Below are positions 28,177 to 37,918 of a stretch of 64,000 nt of DNA, in pieces (the first letter of the stretch is position 1; each line of letters starts with the position of its first letter). The stretch comes from Saccharopolyspora phatthalungensis. Lineage in GTDB: Bacteria > Actinomycetota > Actinomycetes > Mycobacteriales > Pseudonocardiaceae. The DNA lies in assembly GCF_014203395.1 (NCBI RefSeq), contig NZ_JACHIW010000001.1, positions 5,439,501 to 5,503,500 of the forward strand. Direction: 5' to 3'. Position numbers and translations under genes: made by a program. The notes beneath the pieces were generated by a model. It had not been told where the DNA came from. It searched no databases and saw nothing but the letters and a program-made list of their open reading frames with translations.

Positions 28177-29172
28177 GTGATGGGCAGATCGGTCCCGTCG
28201 CAGGAGACGATGCGTTCGGCGCTGGCCTTGGCCTGCCGGGCGCCGTCGGTGCACAACAGCCAGCCGTGGCGGTGGAAGCTGGCCGAGCATTCGGTGCACC
28301 TCTACCTTGACCGTTCCCGGCTGTTGGGGGTTATCGATCCGACCGGGCGGGAGATGGTGATCAGTTGCGGCGCGGTGCTGAACCACGCACGGATCGCGTT
28401 CGCCGGCGAGGGGTGGCAGGCCCGGGTGCATTGGTTGCCGAACCCGGCGCAACCGGAGCACCTGGCGTCGATCGAGTTTCGCGAGCTCACCGAGGTCGAT
28501 CCGCACGTTGAGACGTTGGCGGCTGCGGCGGCGGACCGGCGCAGCGACCGGCGACCGTTTCTGACCGACCCGGTGCCGCAGGAGGTTCTCGCGCCGTTGC
28601 GGGAGGTCGCGCGGGTGGAGGATTGCACGCTCACCTTCGCCCTGGAAGACCGGGAACGCCGGGAGCTGGAACTGGCGATCGAACACGCCGGATCGGAGGA
28701 ACGTCAACGGCCCGAGTATCGGGAGGAGCTTGCTGCTTGGGCGGGCCGACACGCCTCCCCGGAAGGTGTCCCGGTCCGCAGCATCCCGGCCGAACACCTG
28801 CGCGGCATGCCCGAGCGGGACTTCGCGCTGGCCGCCGAAGGAGAGCTGGCGGTGCCGATCCTGGACGACGGCGCGGTGCTCGCAGTGCTGTCGACCCGCG
28901 GCGACACCTACGACAGCTGGCTGGCCACGGGGGAGGCCCTGAGCGCGGTGCTGCTCAGCGCGACGGAGCAGGGGCTGGCGACCTGCCCGTTGAGCCAGAT
29001 CGCCGAGGTCGCCGAGTCCCGCAACCTGGTCCGGGAACAGATTCTCGGCGGCAGCGGCTATCCGCAGATGGCGATCCGGATCGGGTGGCCGGTGACGCGC
29101 GAGTTCCCCGGACCGCTCACGCCTCGCCGCCCGGTGTCGGAGTTCGTCGAACCGTTGTTCCCGAAGGAATGA
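28177..29172 (+). CDS. Acg-like nitroreductase-fold protein
   Basis: A 331-aa protein of the Acg family (Rv2032, Rv3127, Rv3131), a flavin-sequestering offshoot of the nitroreductases. Family marks: ALACRAPSVHNSQPWRW near the N-terminus, YLDRSRLLGVIDPTGREMVIS, DRRSDRRPF, and late GEALSAVLLSATEQGLATCP and GYPQMAIRIGWP. GTG 28177 and ATG 28180 are adjacent candidates. It is divergent from hsp20 with about 147 bp between and convergent with ppsA (stops one base apart). No substrate is known for the family. Confidence 0.92.
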   Translation: MMGRSVPSQETMRSALALACRAPSVHNSQPWRWKLAEHSVHLYLDRSRLLGVIDPTGREMVISCGAVLNHARIAFAGEGWQARVHWLPNPAQPEHLASIEFRELTEVDPHVETLAAAAADRRSDRRPFLTDPVPQEVLAPLREVARVEDCTLTFALEDRERRELELAIEHAGSEERQRPEYREELAAWAGRHASPEGVPVRSIPAEHLRGMPERDFALAAEGELAVPILDDGAVLAVLSTRGDTYDSWLATGEALSAVLLSATEQGLATCPLSQIAEVAESRNLVREQILGGSGYPQMAIRIGWPVTREFPGPLTPRRPVSEFVEPLFPKE

Positions 29173-29173
29173 C

Positions 29174-31426
29174 TCAGGTCCGGGTCCTGGCCGCTTCCAG
29201 GAGGATCTTGCGCTCGGCGACGTCGACGGCCTGCCGCACGGCGGGCACGGCGTCGGGGTTGACCGAGATCGACGTGATGCCCAGCCGAACGAGGTGTTCG
29301 GCGAACTCCGGATTATTGGAGGGCGCCTGACCGCACAGCGACGAGGTGATCCCCGCCCGGCGAGCGGAGCCGATGATATTGCCTATGGCGTCCAGCACCG
29401 CGGGGTCGGATTCGTCGAACAGCGGTGCGCACAGCTCGGAGTCGCGGTCGACGCCGAGGACGAGCTGGGTGAGGTCGTTGCTGCCGATGGACACACCGTC
29501 GATGCCCAGACGCGCGTACTCGGGAAGCCAGTACTGCACCGACGGGACTTCGGCCATGACCCAGCGGTGCAGGCCGCGGGAGTCGGCGAGCCGGCTGCGG
29601 TCGACTTCGGCCAGGCATTGCTGGAGTTCCCAGCGGGTGCGCACGAACGGGATCATCAGGTGCAGGTTGGGTGTCTGCTCCCGGACCCGTGCCAATGCTT
29701 CGAGTTCCATCCGGAACAGTGACGGGTCGCGGACGTAGCGGTAGCAGCCGCGATATCCGATCATCGGGTTGTCCTCGACCGGTTCGAAGTCCTCCCCACC
29801 GGTGAGGTGCCGGAATTCGTTGCTGCGGAAGTCCGCCGCGCGGTAGATGACCGGCCGTGGGGCGAAAGCACTGGTGATTGTGGACAGCGCTGCCACCATC
29901 GCGTTGATCGCCTTCTCCTCGTCGCCGCGGGCGAGGATGCGGCCGGGATGCTCACCGCCGAGCGCGTCGGTGAGCAGGAACTCCGCGCGCAGCAGCCCCA
30001 CGCCATCGACCGGCAGGGCCGCAGCGTGTTCGGCCTGGTCGGACATGGCCAGGTTGACGTAGATCCGCGTGGCCAACGGCTGCACCCCGGCTGCCGGAGG
30101 TTCGGCTACGTGGGCGGGCCGGTGGATCTCGCTGATACTGCCTTCGATCACGGTGCCGTTCGCACCGTCAACGGTGACCTGCATGCCGTCACGCAACGTC
30201 GTGGTAGCGGTGCGGGTACCCACCACGCACGGCAGCCCGAGCTCGCGGGCGACGATAGCGGCGTGGCAGGTCATGCCGCCACTGTCGGTGACCAACGCGG
30301 CCGCCTTGCGGATCGCGGGAAGCCAGTCCGGTGCGGTCATCGGCGCGACCAGCACTTCACCCGTCTGCAAGGCCCCCGCCTCCGCCGGGGACTGCATGAC
30401 CCGGACCGCACCCGATGCGGTGCCGAACGAGGCGCCGAGGCCGGAAACGAGGATCGCGCCCGTCTTGAGGCGCCGGTCGAGGGTGGTGACCGGGCGGGAT
30501 TGCACCAGCCACCACGTGCCGTCGGCGATCGCCCATTCCACATCCTGCGGGCTGCCGTAGTGCTGCTCCACCCCGACCAGCAGCCGAGCCAGGTCGCGCA
30601 ACTCGATATCGCCGAGCACTCGTTGATCGGTCTCGGTCGGGCTCACCTCGACGCGGGCCTGCCGCCCGTTGGCGTCGCGGACGATCTTGTGGGTCTTGCG
30701 CCCGACAGCTACGTGTGTGAGGCGGGAATCGGCTTTCCGGATCGTGTAGGTGTCGGGTTCCACGGTGCCGCCGACGACGGATTCGCCGAGGCCGAATCCG
30801 GCCTCGACCAGCATTTCGTCACGCGCTCCGGTGGCAGGGTTGGCGGTGAAGGCCACGCCGGAACGGTCCGCGTCGACCATTTGCTGCACGATCACTGCCA
30901 TCGCCGGGGTCTCGCGCACCCCTTGCGCCGTCCGGTAGACGATAGCCCGCGGGCTGAACAGCGACGCCCAGCAGTCCACCACTCGGGCGGCCAACTCCTC
31001 GGCGCCGACGACGTTGGTGAAGCTCTCGTTGACACCGGCGAACGAGATGTCCGGCGCATCCTCAGCCGTGGCCGACGAGCGCACCGCCACCCGCGGGTCG
31101 CCTTCGAGCTCCTCGTAGGCCTCGAGCAGCGCGGCATGCACCGCGGATGCCAGCCCCGCTTGATGCACCAACCGCTGCAACCGAGCACAGGTCTCGGCGA
31201 GTCGGTCTTGGTCATCGGCGACCCGGACGGCCTCGTCCAGCACACGGTCGAGTTCGGGCTCCACACCTGCCTGCGACATGCAGACGCGGTAGGCATCGGC
31301 GGTCACAACAAACCCCGGGGGCACCGGAAGACCCGCACCGGTCAACTCCCCAAGATTGGCCCCCTTGCCGCCTGCCACGGGCACTTCGGCAAGGCTGAGC
31401 TCGGAGAACCATCGAATCCACGGCAT
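29174..31426 (-). CDS. ppsA: Phosphoenolpyruvate synthase
   Basis: A 750-aa PEP synthase (pyruvate, water dikinase). The N-terminal ATP-grasp part has [37 protein letters not shown] and [20 protein letters not shown]. The swivelling phosphohistidine is in [17 protein letters not shown]. The C-terminal PEP/pyruvate barrel has [42 protein letters not shown] and the active-site SLCGQAPSN. It makes PEP from pyruvate, opening gluconeogenesis from the C2/C3 units released from lipid. A DUF1918 gene is 8 bp upstream in the same direction. Confidence 0.94.
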   Translation of the reverse strand: MPWIRWFSELSLAEVPVAGGKGANLGELTGAGLPVPPGFVVTADAYRVCMSQAGVEPELDRVLDEAVRVADDQDRLAETCARLQRLVHQAGLASAVHAALLEAYEELEGDPRVAVRSSATAEDAPDISFAGVNESFTNVVGAEELAARVVDCWASLFSPRAIVYRTAQGVRETPAMAVIVQQMVDADRSGVAFTANPATGARDEMLVEAGFGLGESVVGGTVEPDTYTIRKADSRLTHVAVGRKTHKIVRDANGRQARVEVSPTETDQRVLGDIELRDLARLLVGVEQHYGSPQDVEWAIADGTWWLVQSRPVTTLDRRLKTGAILVSGLGASFGTASGAVRVMQSPAEAGALQTGEVLVAPMTAPDWLPAIRKAAALVTDSGGMTCHAAIVARELGLPCVVGTRTATTTLRDGMQVTVDGANGTVIEGSISEIHRPAHVAEPPAAGVQPLATRIYVNLAMSDQAEHAAALPVDGVGLLRAEFLLTDALGGEHPGRILARGDEEKAINAMVAALSTITSAFAPRPVIYRAADFRSNEFRHLTGGEDFEPVEDNPMIGYRGCYRYVRDPSLFRMELEALARVREQTPNLHLMIPFVRTRWELQQCLAEVDRSRLADSRGLHRWVMAEVPSVQYWLPEYARLGIDGVSIGSNDLTQLVLGVDRDSELCAPLFDESDPAVLDAIGNIIGSARRAGITSSLCGQAPSNNPEFAEHLVRLGITSISVNPDAVPAVRQAVDVAERKILLEAARTRT

Positions 31427-31433
31427 CGCGATC

Positions 31434-31661
31434 TCACCGGGACACGGCGGGAACGTTCACCTTCAAATGCTGGGGAAGAAGCCGCTCGAGGTGGGTGTCC
31501 GGTCCGGGGAAGAACAGGGTCACGCGGCCGTCGTCGAGCCAGTGCACCAGGTAGGGCGGCTCGCCATCCGGGCCGTGCACCTCGATGATCTTTCCCTTGC
31601 GGCGATGACCATCCAGGTGGACCGGTTCGGCGATCAGCCATTCACCCACTTCCGCGCGCAT
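31434..31661 (-). CDS. DUF1918 small protein
   Basis: A 75-aa protein beginning [18 protein letters not shown], then [20 protein letters not shown] and a [13 protein letters not shown] tail ([13 protein letters not shown]). This is the DUF1918 pattern, an SH3-like beta barrel common in actinobacteria and often next to USP or ppsA-type stress genes. Its function is unknown. It is probably cotranscribed with ppsA (8 bp spacing). Confidence 0.85.
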   Translation of the reverse strand: MRAEVGEWLIAEPVHLDGHRRKGKIIEVHGPDGEPPYLVHWLDDGRVTLFFPGPDTHLERLLPQHLKVNVPAVSR

Positions 31662-31808
31662 GATGCTGCTCCCTCTTCAGATGCATCCGCTTCGAGTCTC
31701 GTGTCCGCGAGCCGGTGGTGACGAGAGCCGAAGGACTCCAATGCGGCCACTCGATCGAGTTGTGCGGTGCCTGTGCGGTCGTACGGTCGAGCCGGGGAGG
31801 AGGCGAAT

Positions 31809-32660
31809 ATGCGCAAGCCCAACGTCGTCGGCGTCGATGGGTCGGAGTCGGCGCTGGACGCGGTGCGGTGGGCGGCACGCGATGCGGTGCTGCACCGCGT
31901 CCCGCTGCGGTTGATCTCCGTTGGACCGAAACCTGCTCCGGATACCGCGCGAGAGGTGAACAGGAGTGACCGAGACGGCTGGTTGTCGGCCGCAGCTCAG
32001 GTCGCCACTGATACCGCTCCAGGCGTTGAGACGACCTCGGAGCTCCGTGCGGGTATCCCGTACGCCGTTCTCGTGGAGGAATCCGCCCAGGCTCGCCGGA
32101 TGGTGGTGGGGATCCGGGGCCTCGGTGAGCGCACCGGCCTGCCGGTCGGCTCCACCGCCGAGACGGTCGCCATACATGCGAAGTGCCCGGTCGTGGTGGT
32201 GCGCGGCCGTGTGCCCGAACCGGCTGAAGCGAGTCCGGTCATCGTCGGCGTCGACGGATCCCGTGTGGGGGAGGCCGCCGCGGCCGTCGCTTTCGATGAG
32301 GCATCCGCCCGCCGCGTTCCGTTGGTGGCCGTGCACGTCTGGATCGACGTGGCGGTCGAGCCCTGGTTCGCCATCGACGACGACCGGGAGTGGGCGGAGA
32401 TCGACGAGACCGAGCGCGCGGTGCTCGCCGAGCGCTTGGCCGGCTGGCAGGAGAAGTACCCGGACGTCGAGGTGCTGCGCGTGGTGGAACGGGACCGGCC
32501 GGTGCGCTACCTGGTCGAGCACGCCAAGCACGCGCAGCTGATCGTCGTAGGAAGCCGAGGCCGGGGCGGCATGAGCGGAATGCTGCTGGGCTCGACCAGC
32601 CGCGCCCTGCTGCACACAGCCCCGTGCCCGGTGCTCATCGCCCGGACAGCCGGGCTCTAA
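31809..32660 (+). CDS. Universal stress protein, double UspA domain
   Basis: A 283-aa tandem USP. Domain 1 begins NVVGVDGSESALDAVRWAAR; its ATP loop is degenerate (VGIRGLGERTGLPVGSTAET). Domain 2 begins VIVGVDGSRVGEAAAAVAFD and has an intact loop, VGSRGRGGMSGMLLGSTSRA, then CPVLIAR. ATG 31809 has a GGGGAGGAGG site. It lies 35 bp before the Rv2004c-like gene on the same strand; in M. tuberculosis USP gene Rv2005c neighbours Rv2004c, so the pairing is conserved. Confidence 0.92.
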   Translation: MRKPNVVGVDGSESALDAVRWAARDAVLHRVPLRLISVGPKPAPDTAREVNRSDRDGWLSAAAQVATDTAPGVETTSELRAGIPYAVLVEESAQARRMVVGIRGLGERTGLPVGSTAETVAIHAKCPVVVVRGRVPEPAEASPVIVGVDGSRVGEAAAAVAFDEASARRVPLVAVHVWIDVAVEPWFAIDDDREWAEIDETERAVLAERLAGWQEKYPDVEVLRVVERDRPVRYLVEHAKHAQLIVVGSRGRGGMSGMLLGSTSRALLHTAPCPVLIARTAGL

Positions 32661-32695
32661 CCAGTGTGGACGATCGACTATGCGGGGGACGCAGA

Positions 32696-34183
32696 ATGGT
32701 GACCAGGCCCGGAACCTCCCCGGCGCGTTTCGTCGCACCGAACAGCGTCGGCATCGCCCAGAGCCACTGCGCGGTGGTGGTGTTCATCGGCGATCACGCC
32801 TACAAGCTCAAGAAGCCGGTCGATCTCGGCTTCCTCGACTTCAGCACGGTGGCCGCGCGGGAACGGGCCTGTCGGCGTGAGCTGGAACTGAACCGCCGAC
32901 TCGCGCCCGACGTCTACCTCGACGTCGCTCAGGTCCTCGACGGCCATGGCAAGACCTGCGACTGGCTGGTGGTGATGCGCCGAATGCCCGCCTCGCGGCG
33001 GTTGTCGACGCTGGTCACGCAAGGCGTGGACGTGCACGCCGATGTGGAGAAGCTGGCACGCATGCTTGCTTCGTTCCACAGCACCGCACGACGCGGACCG
33101 GAGATCGATGCCGCGGGGAGCTCGGCGGCGCTGCGCAAGCGGTGGGTCGACAACTTCGCTGGAGCCGAAGAGTTCGTCGGCGCCGTCATCGATCGCACTC
33201 TGTTCGACGAGATCGTTGAACTGACGCTCCAGTACCTCGACGGGCGCGCACCGCTCTTGGAGGAACGCGTTCGCCGGGGATGCATTGTGGACGGCCACGC
33301 GGATCTGCTCGCCGAGGACATCTTCTGCCTGCCCGACGGTCCACGGGTGCTGGACTGCCTGGAATTCGACGACGCGCTGCGCTACGTCGATGGCCTCGAC
33401 GACGCGGCATTCCTTGCCATGGACCTCGAACGCCTCGGCGCCCCCGGCCTGGCGCAGGATTTTCTGGCTTGGTACCGCGAGTTCTCCGCCGCCCGTAGCA
33501 CCACATCTCTGGCCCACCATTACGTGGCCTACCGGGCATTCGTCCGCGCCAAGGTCGCGTGCCTCCGGCACGCACAAGGCGTGGCGGAGGCCGCCTCGGA
33601 CGCCCAGCGGTTGACCATATTGACACACCGGCATCTGCGCGCCGCGCAGATCCGGCTGGTCCTGGTGGGCGGGCTGCCGGGCACAGGGAAGACGACCGTC
33701 GCCGGAGCGCTGGCCGACCGAATGGGGGCAGTCCTGCTGCGCACGGACCAGATTCGTCGGGAACTACCCGGCACCGCCGGGCTCGCCGCACACGCAGGCT
33801 ATGGCCGCGGCCTGTACGACAGCGGGAACGTCCACAACACCTATCAGGAGATGCTCGACCGCGCGCGAACTTTGCTCTCCCATGGGGAAAGCGTCGTGCT
33901 GGACGCGAGTTGGAGCAGCTCCGAGGAGCGCGAGCCGGCCAGGGCGGTGGCCCGGGAAACCTTCGCGGTGCTGACCGAACTGTGCTGCGTGACACCGACC
34001 GAGATCGCCGAACCCCGCATCACCGCGCGAGTCGGTGACGCCTCGGACGCGACTGTGGAGATCGCTGCCCAGATGAACCGCCACTTCGCCTCCTGGCCCG
34101 AAGCCACCCACATCGACACCTCGGGCCGCCCCGACACCGCGATCGCGACAGCTTGGGAGCCCATCGAACGCAGCTTCAGGTAA
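32696..34183 (+). CDS. Rv2004c-like aminoglycoside-phosphotransferase-fold/P-loop kinase fusion
   Basis: A 495-aa two-domain protein. The N-terminal half (to about residue 300) resembles the APH kinase fold, with YKLKKPVDLGFLDFSTVAAR and an HxDL-type segment DGHADLLAEDIF. The C-terminal part is a P-loop kinase with VGGLPGTGKTTVAGALADR (about residues 320-340), LRTDQIRRELPG and VVLDASWSS. The layout equals M. tuberculosis Rv2004c (DosR regulon, 498 aa). ATG 32696 follows GGGGGAC. The biochemical substrate of this family is unknown. A strong hairpin follows the stop. Confidence 0.88.
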   Translation: MVTRPGTSPARFVAPNSVGIAQSHCAVVVFIGDHAYKLKKPVDLGFLDFSTVAARERACRRELELNRRLAPDVYLDVAQVLDGHGKTCDWLVVMRRMPASRRLSTLVTQGVDVHADVEKLARMLASFHSTARRGPEIDAAGSSAALRKRWVDNFAGAEEFVGAVIDRTLFDEIVELTLQYLDGRAPLLEERVRRGCIVDGHADLLAEDIFCLPDGPRVLDCLEFDDALRYVDGLDDAAFLAMDLERLGAPGLAQDFLAWYREFSAARSTTSLAHHYVAYRAFVRAKVACLRHAQGVAEAASDAQRLTILTHRHLRAAQIRLVLVGGLPGTGKTTVAGALADRMGAVLLRTDQIRRELPGTAGLAAHAGYGRGLYDSGNVHNTYQEMLDRARTLLSHGESVVLDASWSSSEEREPARAVARETFAVLTELCCVTPTEIAEPRITARVGDASDATVEIAAQMNRHFASWPEATHIDTSGRPDTAIATAWEPIERSFR

Positions 34184-34186
34184 GGA

Positions 34187-34217
34187 CCGGTGCCCGTGTG
34201 GGAGGGACGGGCACCGG
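34187..34217 (+). terminator. Hairpin after the Rv2004c-like gene
   Basis: CCGGTGCCCGT and ACGGGCACCGG form a perfect 11-bp stem with a 9-base loop four bases after the stop codon. There is no U-run, as is common in actinobacteria. It marks the end of the dormancy-type island. Confidence 0.75.
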
Positions 34218-34339
34218 GGGCTTGCGGGTGTCAGGTGTTGGTGAGGCGATTGCGCAGGTTGTCGAGTTCGTCCCGGAGTTCGGTGGGGAGCTTGTCGCCG
34301 CGATGGTGGTGAACCATCCTTCGATCAGCGGCAGTTCCG

Positions 34340-34620
34340 CTAGCCATTCTGCGAGGTCGACGCTGAGCGCCTGCTCCACGTCAGCCGGGTTTTGGTCGTC
34401 CGCCGCTGGATCGCGACGATGTCGGGCCGCTCAGCCGCGATCCGGGCCTCCAGGCCGCGATAGCGATCGTGCGTTTCCGATGCTGTTGAGGCGTAGAGAT
34501 CCCAGGCGTTGGCGGACAAAGACGAAATACCGACACTCGAATTCTCTTCCGTATCAAGCACTTCACTCCCAGAGCGAGCCGGATCAGCTCCCGGTCGTGA
34601 AACCCGGCGCGGACAGCGGA
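34340..34620 (-). pseudogene. Possible remnant of an endonuclease/exonuclease/phosphatase-family gene
   Basis: One frame reads DRYRGLEARIAAERPDIVAIQ, much like the start of EEP-fold phosphodiesterases (…PDIVAIQE). The frame then breaks; another frame continues QALSVDLAEWLAELPLIEGW and a third ends GDKLPTELRDELDNLRNRL before a stop near 34231. These pieces cannot make one protein. The 34218-34720 stretch thus looks like junk between the stress island and the lanthipeptide locus. Confidence 0.3.
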
Positions 34621-34720
34621 TTCTAATCCGCCGAACCAGCCATCTGGCCCCGCCTGGCCCAGCCGCAGCCTCCACCGGGGCGAATCCGGCGAGGCTGCGA
34701 CGACAGCAGCACAGACCGCG

Positions 34721-35824
34721 CTACACGAGCAGGTTGCGCAGACGGTCTTCTGCCTTGTGGACTGCGGCGGTGAGGGCGTCGGTGTGGGCTGCTGAGAGCT
34801 TTCTGGTGCCGAGTCCTGAAGCTGCGAGCACGACGCTGAGTTCCTGTTCCTGCTGAGGAGTCATGTGGGATCGCATCGCGTGGTGGTCCAGCACGTCTCG
34901 GGCGGCGTAGGCGTCAGAAGATGCCACGTCTATGACTGTGGCCCGCAGGTTGGGTGTTTTCGGTGTGGGCTGGTCGGCGGTCAGGTCGAGCGTGGTCAGC
35001 CCGAGGCGAACTCGGAATGTTGCGGTCGTCGGTTCGGGCTGGGTGATCAGTGCGAGTGTTCCTCGCACCGCGTGATCCAATTCTTCTCGTGGTGTCTGCC
35101 GGGCATCGGGCTGGCAATGGATACGCAGGAGGGCCCCGACGCTGTTCTCCCAGGGCTCGGTAGGCACGCTGGAGTCGATCATGGTCATGGCCTGCTGGTT
35201 GAGCCCCTGCTCCAGCAGCGACATGATCTTGATCTGGCGGCCGTCGAGGAGCCGGTTGCCGATGCCGCGGTGTGCGGCCATGGCTTCGGCGGCTTGGGTC
35301 CAGCGGCCGCTGCGCGCGAGCGCCCTGGCACCGTCGATGAGCAGCGTGACCCACAGCTCGGTGCAGATCGTGCGATGGTTTTCCTCGGTTCGGATCAAGG
35401 ACGACAGGTCGACGTCGTGGTCGCGGATCGTGGTCGCTGCGCGCTGCTGGGCGGCGCGGTACAGACGCTGAAGCACCTCGTAGGCGCTGCTGCCGTCGCC
35501 TTCGCGGATGAGCAGCCGTGCGATGTTCACCAGCGGCATCAACGCCATCACGGCGATGTCCTGGTCCAGGGATCCGGCTTCGGTGAAGATGGTGTGCTGC
35601 CGCCAGCACAGGTCGGCTGCGAGGTCAGGCAGCCCGGTGTCGGAGGCGATGAGGGCGGCGACGTTGAGGACTCCGCTGGCGCGGGCCACCCGCTGGTGGT
35701 GTTCCGCGCCAGGCGGTTCGACGGTCAGCGCGGTGAGCTCCGCGATCCTTGTTTCAAGGGGAAGTCCCGGTGGTTTGGGGCGGCAGACCAGCGGGATGCG
35801 TCTGGTGATCGCGGGGTTCATCAC
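34721..35824 (-). CDS. Hypothetical helical (TPR-like) protein of the lanthipeptide operon
   Basis: A 367-aa, mostly helical soluble protein that I do not recognise at family level. Repeated Ala/Leu helices such as GVLNVAALIASDTGLPDLAA, MALMPLVNIARLLIREG and WVTLLIDGARALARSGRW suggest TPR-like repeats. There is no N-terminal helix-turn-helix, signal or membrane segment. GTG/ATG starts (35824/35821) lie about 10 bp after the methyltransferase stop, so it ends the lanthipeptide transcript. It could be a regulator or scaffold; that is inference from position only. Confidence 0.7.
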   Translation of the reverse strand: MMNPAITRRIPLVCRPKPPGLPLETRIAELTALTVEPPGAEHHQRVARASGVLNVAALIASDTGLPDLAADLCWRQHTIFTEAGSLDQDIAVMALMPLVNIARLLIREGDGSSAYEVLQRLYRAAQQRAATTIRDHDVDLSSLIRTEENHRTICTELWVTLLIDGARALARSGRWTQAAEAMAAHRGIGNRLLDGRQIKIMSLLEQGLNQQAMTMIDSSVPTEPWENSVGALLRIHCQPDARQTPREELDHAVRGTLALITQPEPTTATFRVRLGLTTLDLTADQPTPKTPNLRATVIDVASSDAYAARDVLDHHAMRSHMTPQQEQELSVVLAASGLGTRKLSAAHTDALTAAVHKAEDRLRNLLV

Positions 35825-35834
35825 GCCGGTCCTG

Positions 35835-36130
35835 CTACACCCAGTCGATGACGAGGCGGCTGAAGGTCTTGTCGATGATGAAGCGCGGGTCGGTGGCCTT
35901 GAGCATGTCGCGATGGGCGGTGGCGCCCATCCGGAAGCCGGGTTCGGGCGCGTCGTTGCCGTAGTCGCGGTCCCATTCGATGATCGCGGATACGACCTGG
36001 TCGGCGAGAGTGGCGGCGCCCGGGCCGTGACCGATGACGCCGATCTCCCAGAATCGGCCGTCGTTGTCCTCGCCCTCGCGGACGGTCAGGTAAGCGAGGC
36101 TGTCAGCTTCGAGCGCGGCCATGGAGCCCA
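35835..36130 (-). CDS. C-terminal piece of the FxLD-system methyltransferase (out of frame)
   Basis: This frame encodes GSMAALEADSLAYLTVREGE, WEIGVIGHGPGAATLADQVV and ends KTFSRLVIDWV. It is what normally follows the …PHFGW segment at the end of the upstream gene, but lies one base out of frame with it. An independent start inside it (ATG near 36128) lacks a convincing ribosome site. It is therefore either the product of a -1 frameshift or a broken end. Confidence 0.7.
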
Positions 36131-37879
36131 CCCGAAATGTGGTGTGAACCCGGGGCGCTGGCCGGGCATCCGGGACAGTCCGTTGGGCAGGACACACGCC
36201 AGCCACAGATATACCCATTCCCAGGACGAGCCTTGCCGGAACTTCACGCCGGTGTAGACCTTGTGGGCCGGTGTGTCGAGGATCGTGCGCATCGCCTCCC
36301 GGTCGACCTCCTGCTCGCTGAAGGTCTCCAGCCGGACGGTTCCCTCCCCCTCATGCCGGACGAGGGTGTAGACGTCGTCGCAGACGCCCTTGCGCAGCGG
36401 GACGAACGTCGCCATCTCACACGAGACCGTGGTCCAGGTGTCGCCGTCGCGTTCGAAGGCAAACGAACGAGAGATGCTGCCGCGGATCCGCATCGGGATG
36501 ACTAGACGTCCGCCTGCAGCTACCTGCTCCAGAACCCCCACGGGGACATCACCGGCGCCGACGGTGAACTGGATCCGGTCGTACGGGCCGTGCTCGGGCA
36601 GCCCGGCAGCGCCGTCGGCCATCAGCGCGGTCACGTTTTGCGCGCCTGCGGCCGCCAGGTGGGTGGCGGCGTTGTTGACGAGGTCTTGGTCGACGTCCAC
36701 GGTCCACACATGCCCGTCGGGGGCGGCCAAGCGGCCGAGGAGAGCGGCGTTGAAGCCGGTCGCGGCACCGGCTTCCAGAACCTTGTGGCCGGGCTTCACA
36801 TCGAGTTGCTCGAGCTGGGTCGCGACGACGGACGGAGCGGAGATACAGGAAAGTGTCTCCCCGGCGTCGTCGCGTTTGATCGCGACAGTGTCCTCGATGT
36901 AGACGTTCTGCGGGTCGGTGTCCGGAACGAACTCGTGGCGTTCGACGTCGCGGAACGCGTCAATGATCGCAGGACTCCGGAGGTGACCGGACTCGATGAG
37001 CCTGGTCACCAGGGCGTCACGGAGCTCGGCAGGATCGGCGGTCGTAGTGATCGTGGTCTCCATCCGCTTGAGGTTAGGGGTCACGGGTTCGGAACCGGCG
37101 GTCAACACGGCGGTCGCCTCGTCATCGTCGAAGGCGGTATGTCGGCCTAGCCAGGCGGCTGCGGCTTGCTCGGCCGGTGATGTTCCGGCGCGATTGAACG
37201 CGAAGATCGCGTGGTGGGCGAGCACGGCGCGCAGGCCCCGCGTCAGGCTCCCGGCGGCAGCGAGCCGCGAGAGCCGCAGTCCGGCGGCTTCGAAAGCGGC
37301 GACGCGCTCGGACCAGTGCGGCTCAGTCGTCTCGCGCTGGGCGGCGTCAGCATTCATCAGGCGCCGCATGGCGGTGATCGCCGCGGCGCGGTCGGCTCGG
37401 CCGGGAGGGGCGATCGGTGGCCGGAGATCGGCGATTTTTGCCCACACGTCGCCGATTTCGAACGGATCAAGGCCCGCTGCGCGGTTCAACGTGGAGATCA
37501 GCAGGATGCAGCGCTCCCGGCGGCAGGCATCGCCGGTCTCGGCCAACGCCGCTGGACTGTCGGCGCAAAAGAGTTCGTGGGCGATGGCCATGCCCTCCGG
37601 GCCGCCGAACGCGTCGACCTCGGGCTCGTAGATCCCGGCGACCCAGCCTGTGACGAGCCCGTCGGTGACGAGCCGGTTGAGGACATCGGCTGCGGGGTGC
37701 TCGGTGCGCAGCCGGAGCTTTCCTTGCTTGCGCAGGAAGTGGAACCGTTGTCCGGACAGCGCGGCGACCAGCGCGGTCGCGGCCTTCGCGTTCAGCCCTG
37801 AATCGTCAGGAAAGGCGACGGTGGCGTGCCACCAGCCCTGTTCGGCGGGGATCGGCAGGTTCTCGTCGTTGCAGTCCAT
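36086..37879 (-). CDS. LanB elimination domain fused to PIMT-like methyltransferase (FxLD system)
   Basis: A 597-aa protein. Residues ~1-270 form a thiopeptide/lantibiotic dehydratase C-terminal (elimination) domain beginning GWWHATVAFPDDSGLNAK, with FHFLRKQGKLRLR. Residues ~290-560 form a protein L-isoaspartate methyltransferase-like domain: RDVERHEFVPDTD, VLEAGAATGFNAALLGRLA (SAM motif I), WTVDVDQDLVNNAATHLAAA and FTVGAGDVPVGVLEQVAAGG. This is the family annotated as 'methyltransferase, FxLD system'. By analogy with LanS_A enzymes it may convert an Asp of the cyclised peptide to isoaspartate. The frame ends early (KLTASLT) where the family would continue in the -1 frame. It lies 40 bp downstream of lanC. 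Confidence 0.9.
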   Translation of the reverse strand: MDCNDENLPIPAEQGWWHATVAFPDDSGLNAKAATALVAALSGQRFHFLRKQGKLRLRTEHPAADVLNRLVTDGLVTGWVAGIYEPEVDAFGGPEGMAIAHELFCADSPAALAETGDACRRERCILLISTLNRAAGLDPFEIGDVWAKIADLRPPIAPPGRADRAAAITAMRRLMNADAAQRETTEPHWSERVAAFEAAGLRLSRLAAAGSLTRGLRAVLAHHAIFAFNRAGTSPAEQAAAAWLGRHTAFDDDEATAVLTAGSEPVTPNLKRMETTITTTADPAELRDALVTRLIESGHLRSPAIIDAFRDVERHEFVPDTDPQNVYIEDTVAIKRDDAGETLSCISAPSVVATQLEQLDVKPGHKVLEAGAATGFNAALLGRLAAPDGHVWTVDVDQDLVNNAATHLAAAGAQNVTALMADGAAGLPEHGPYDRIQFTVGAGDVPVGVLEQVAAGGRLVIPMRIRGSISRSFAFERDGDTWTTVSCEMATFVPLRKGVCDDVYTLVRHEGEGTVRLETFSEQEVDREAMRTILDTPAHKVYTGVKFRQGSSWEWVYLWLACVLPNGLSRMPGQRPGFTPHFGWAPWPRSKLTASLT

Positions 37880-37918
37880 CGGTCGTGGTCGCTCCTGCTC
37901 AACTCGGGTAACGGGGTA

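Noticed and set aside
29807..31588. 593-codon + strand frame
   Set aside because: Antisense to ppsA; no family pattern, while the minus strand encodes all PEP synthase motifs.
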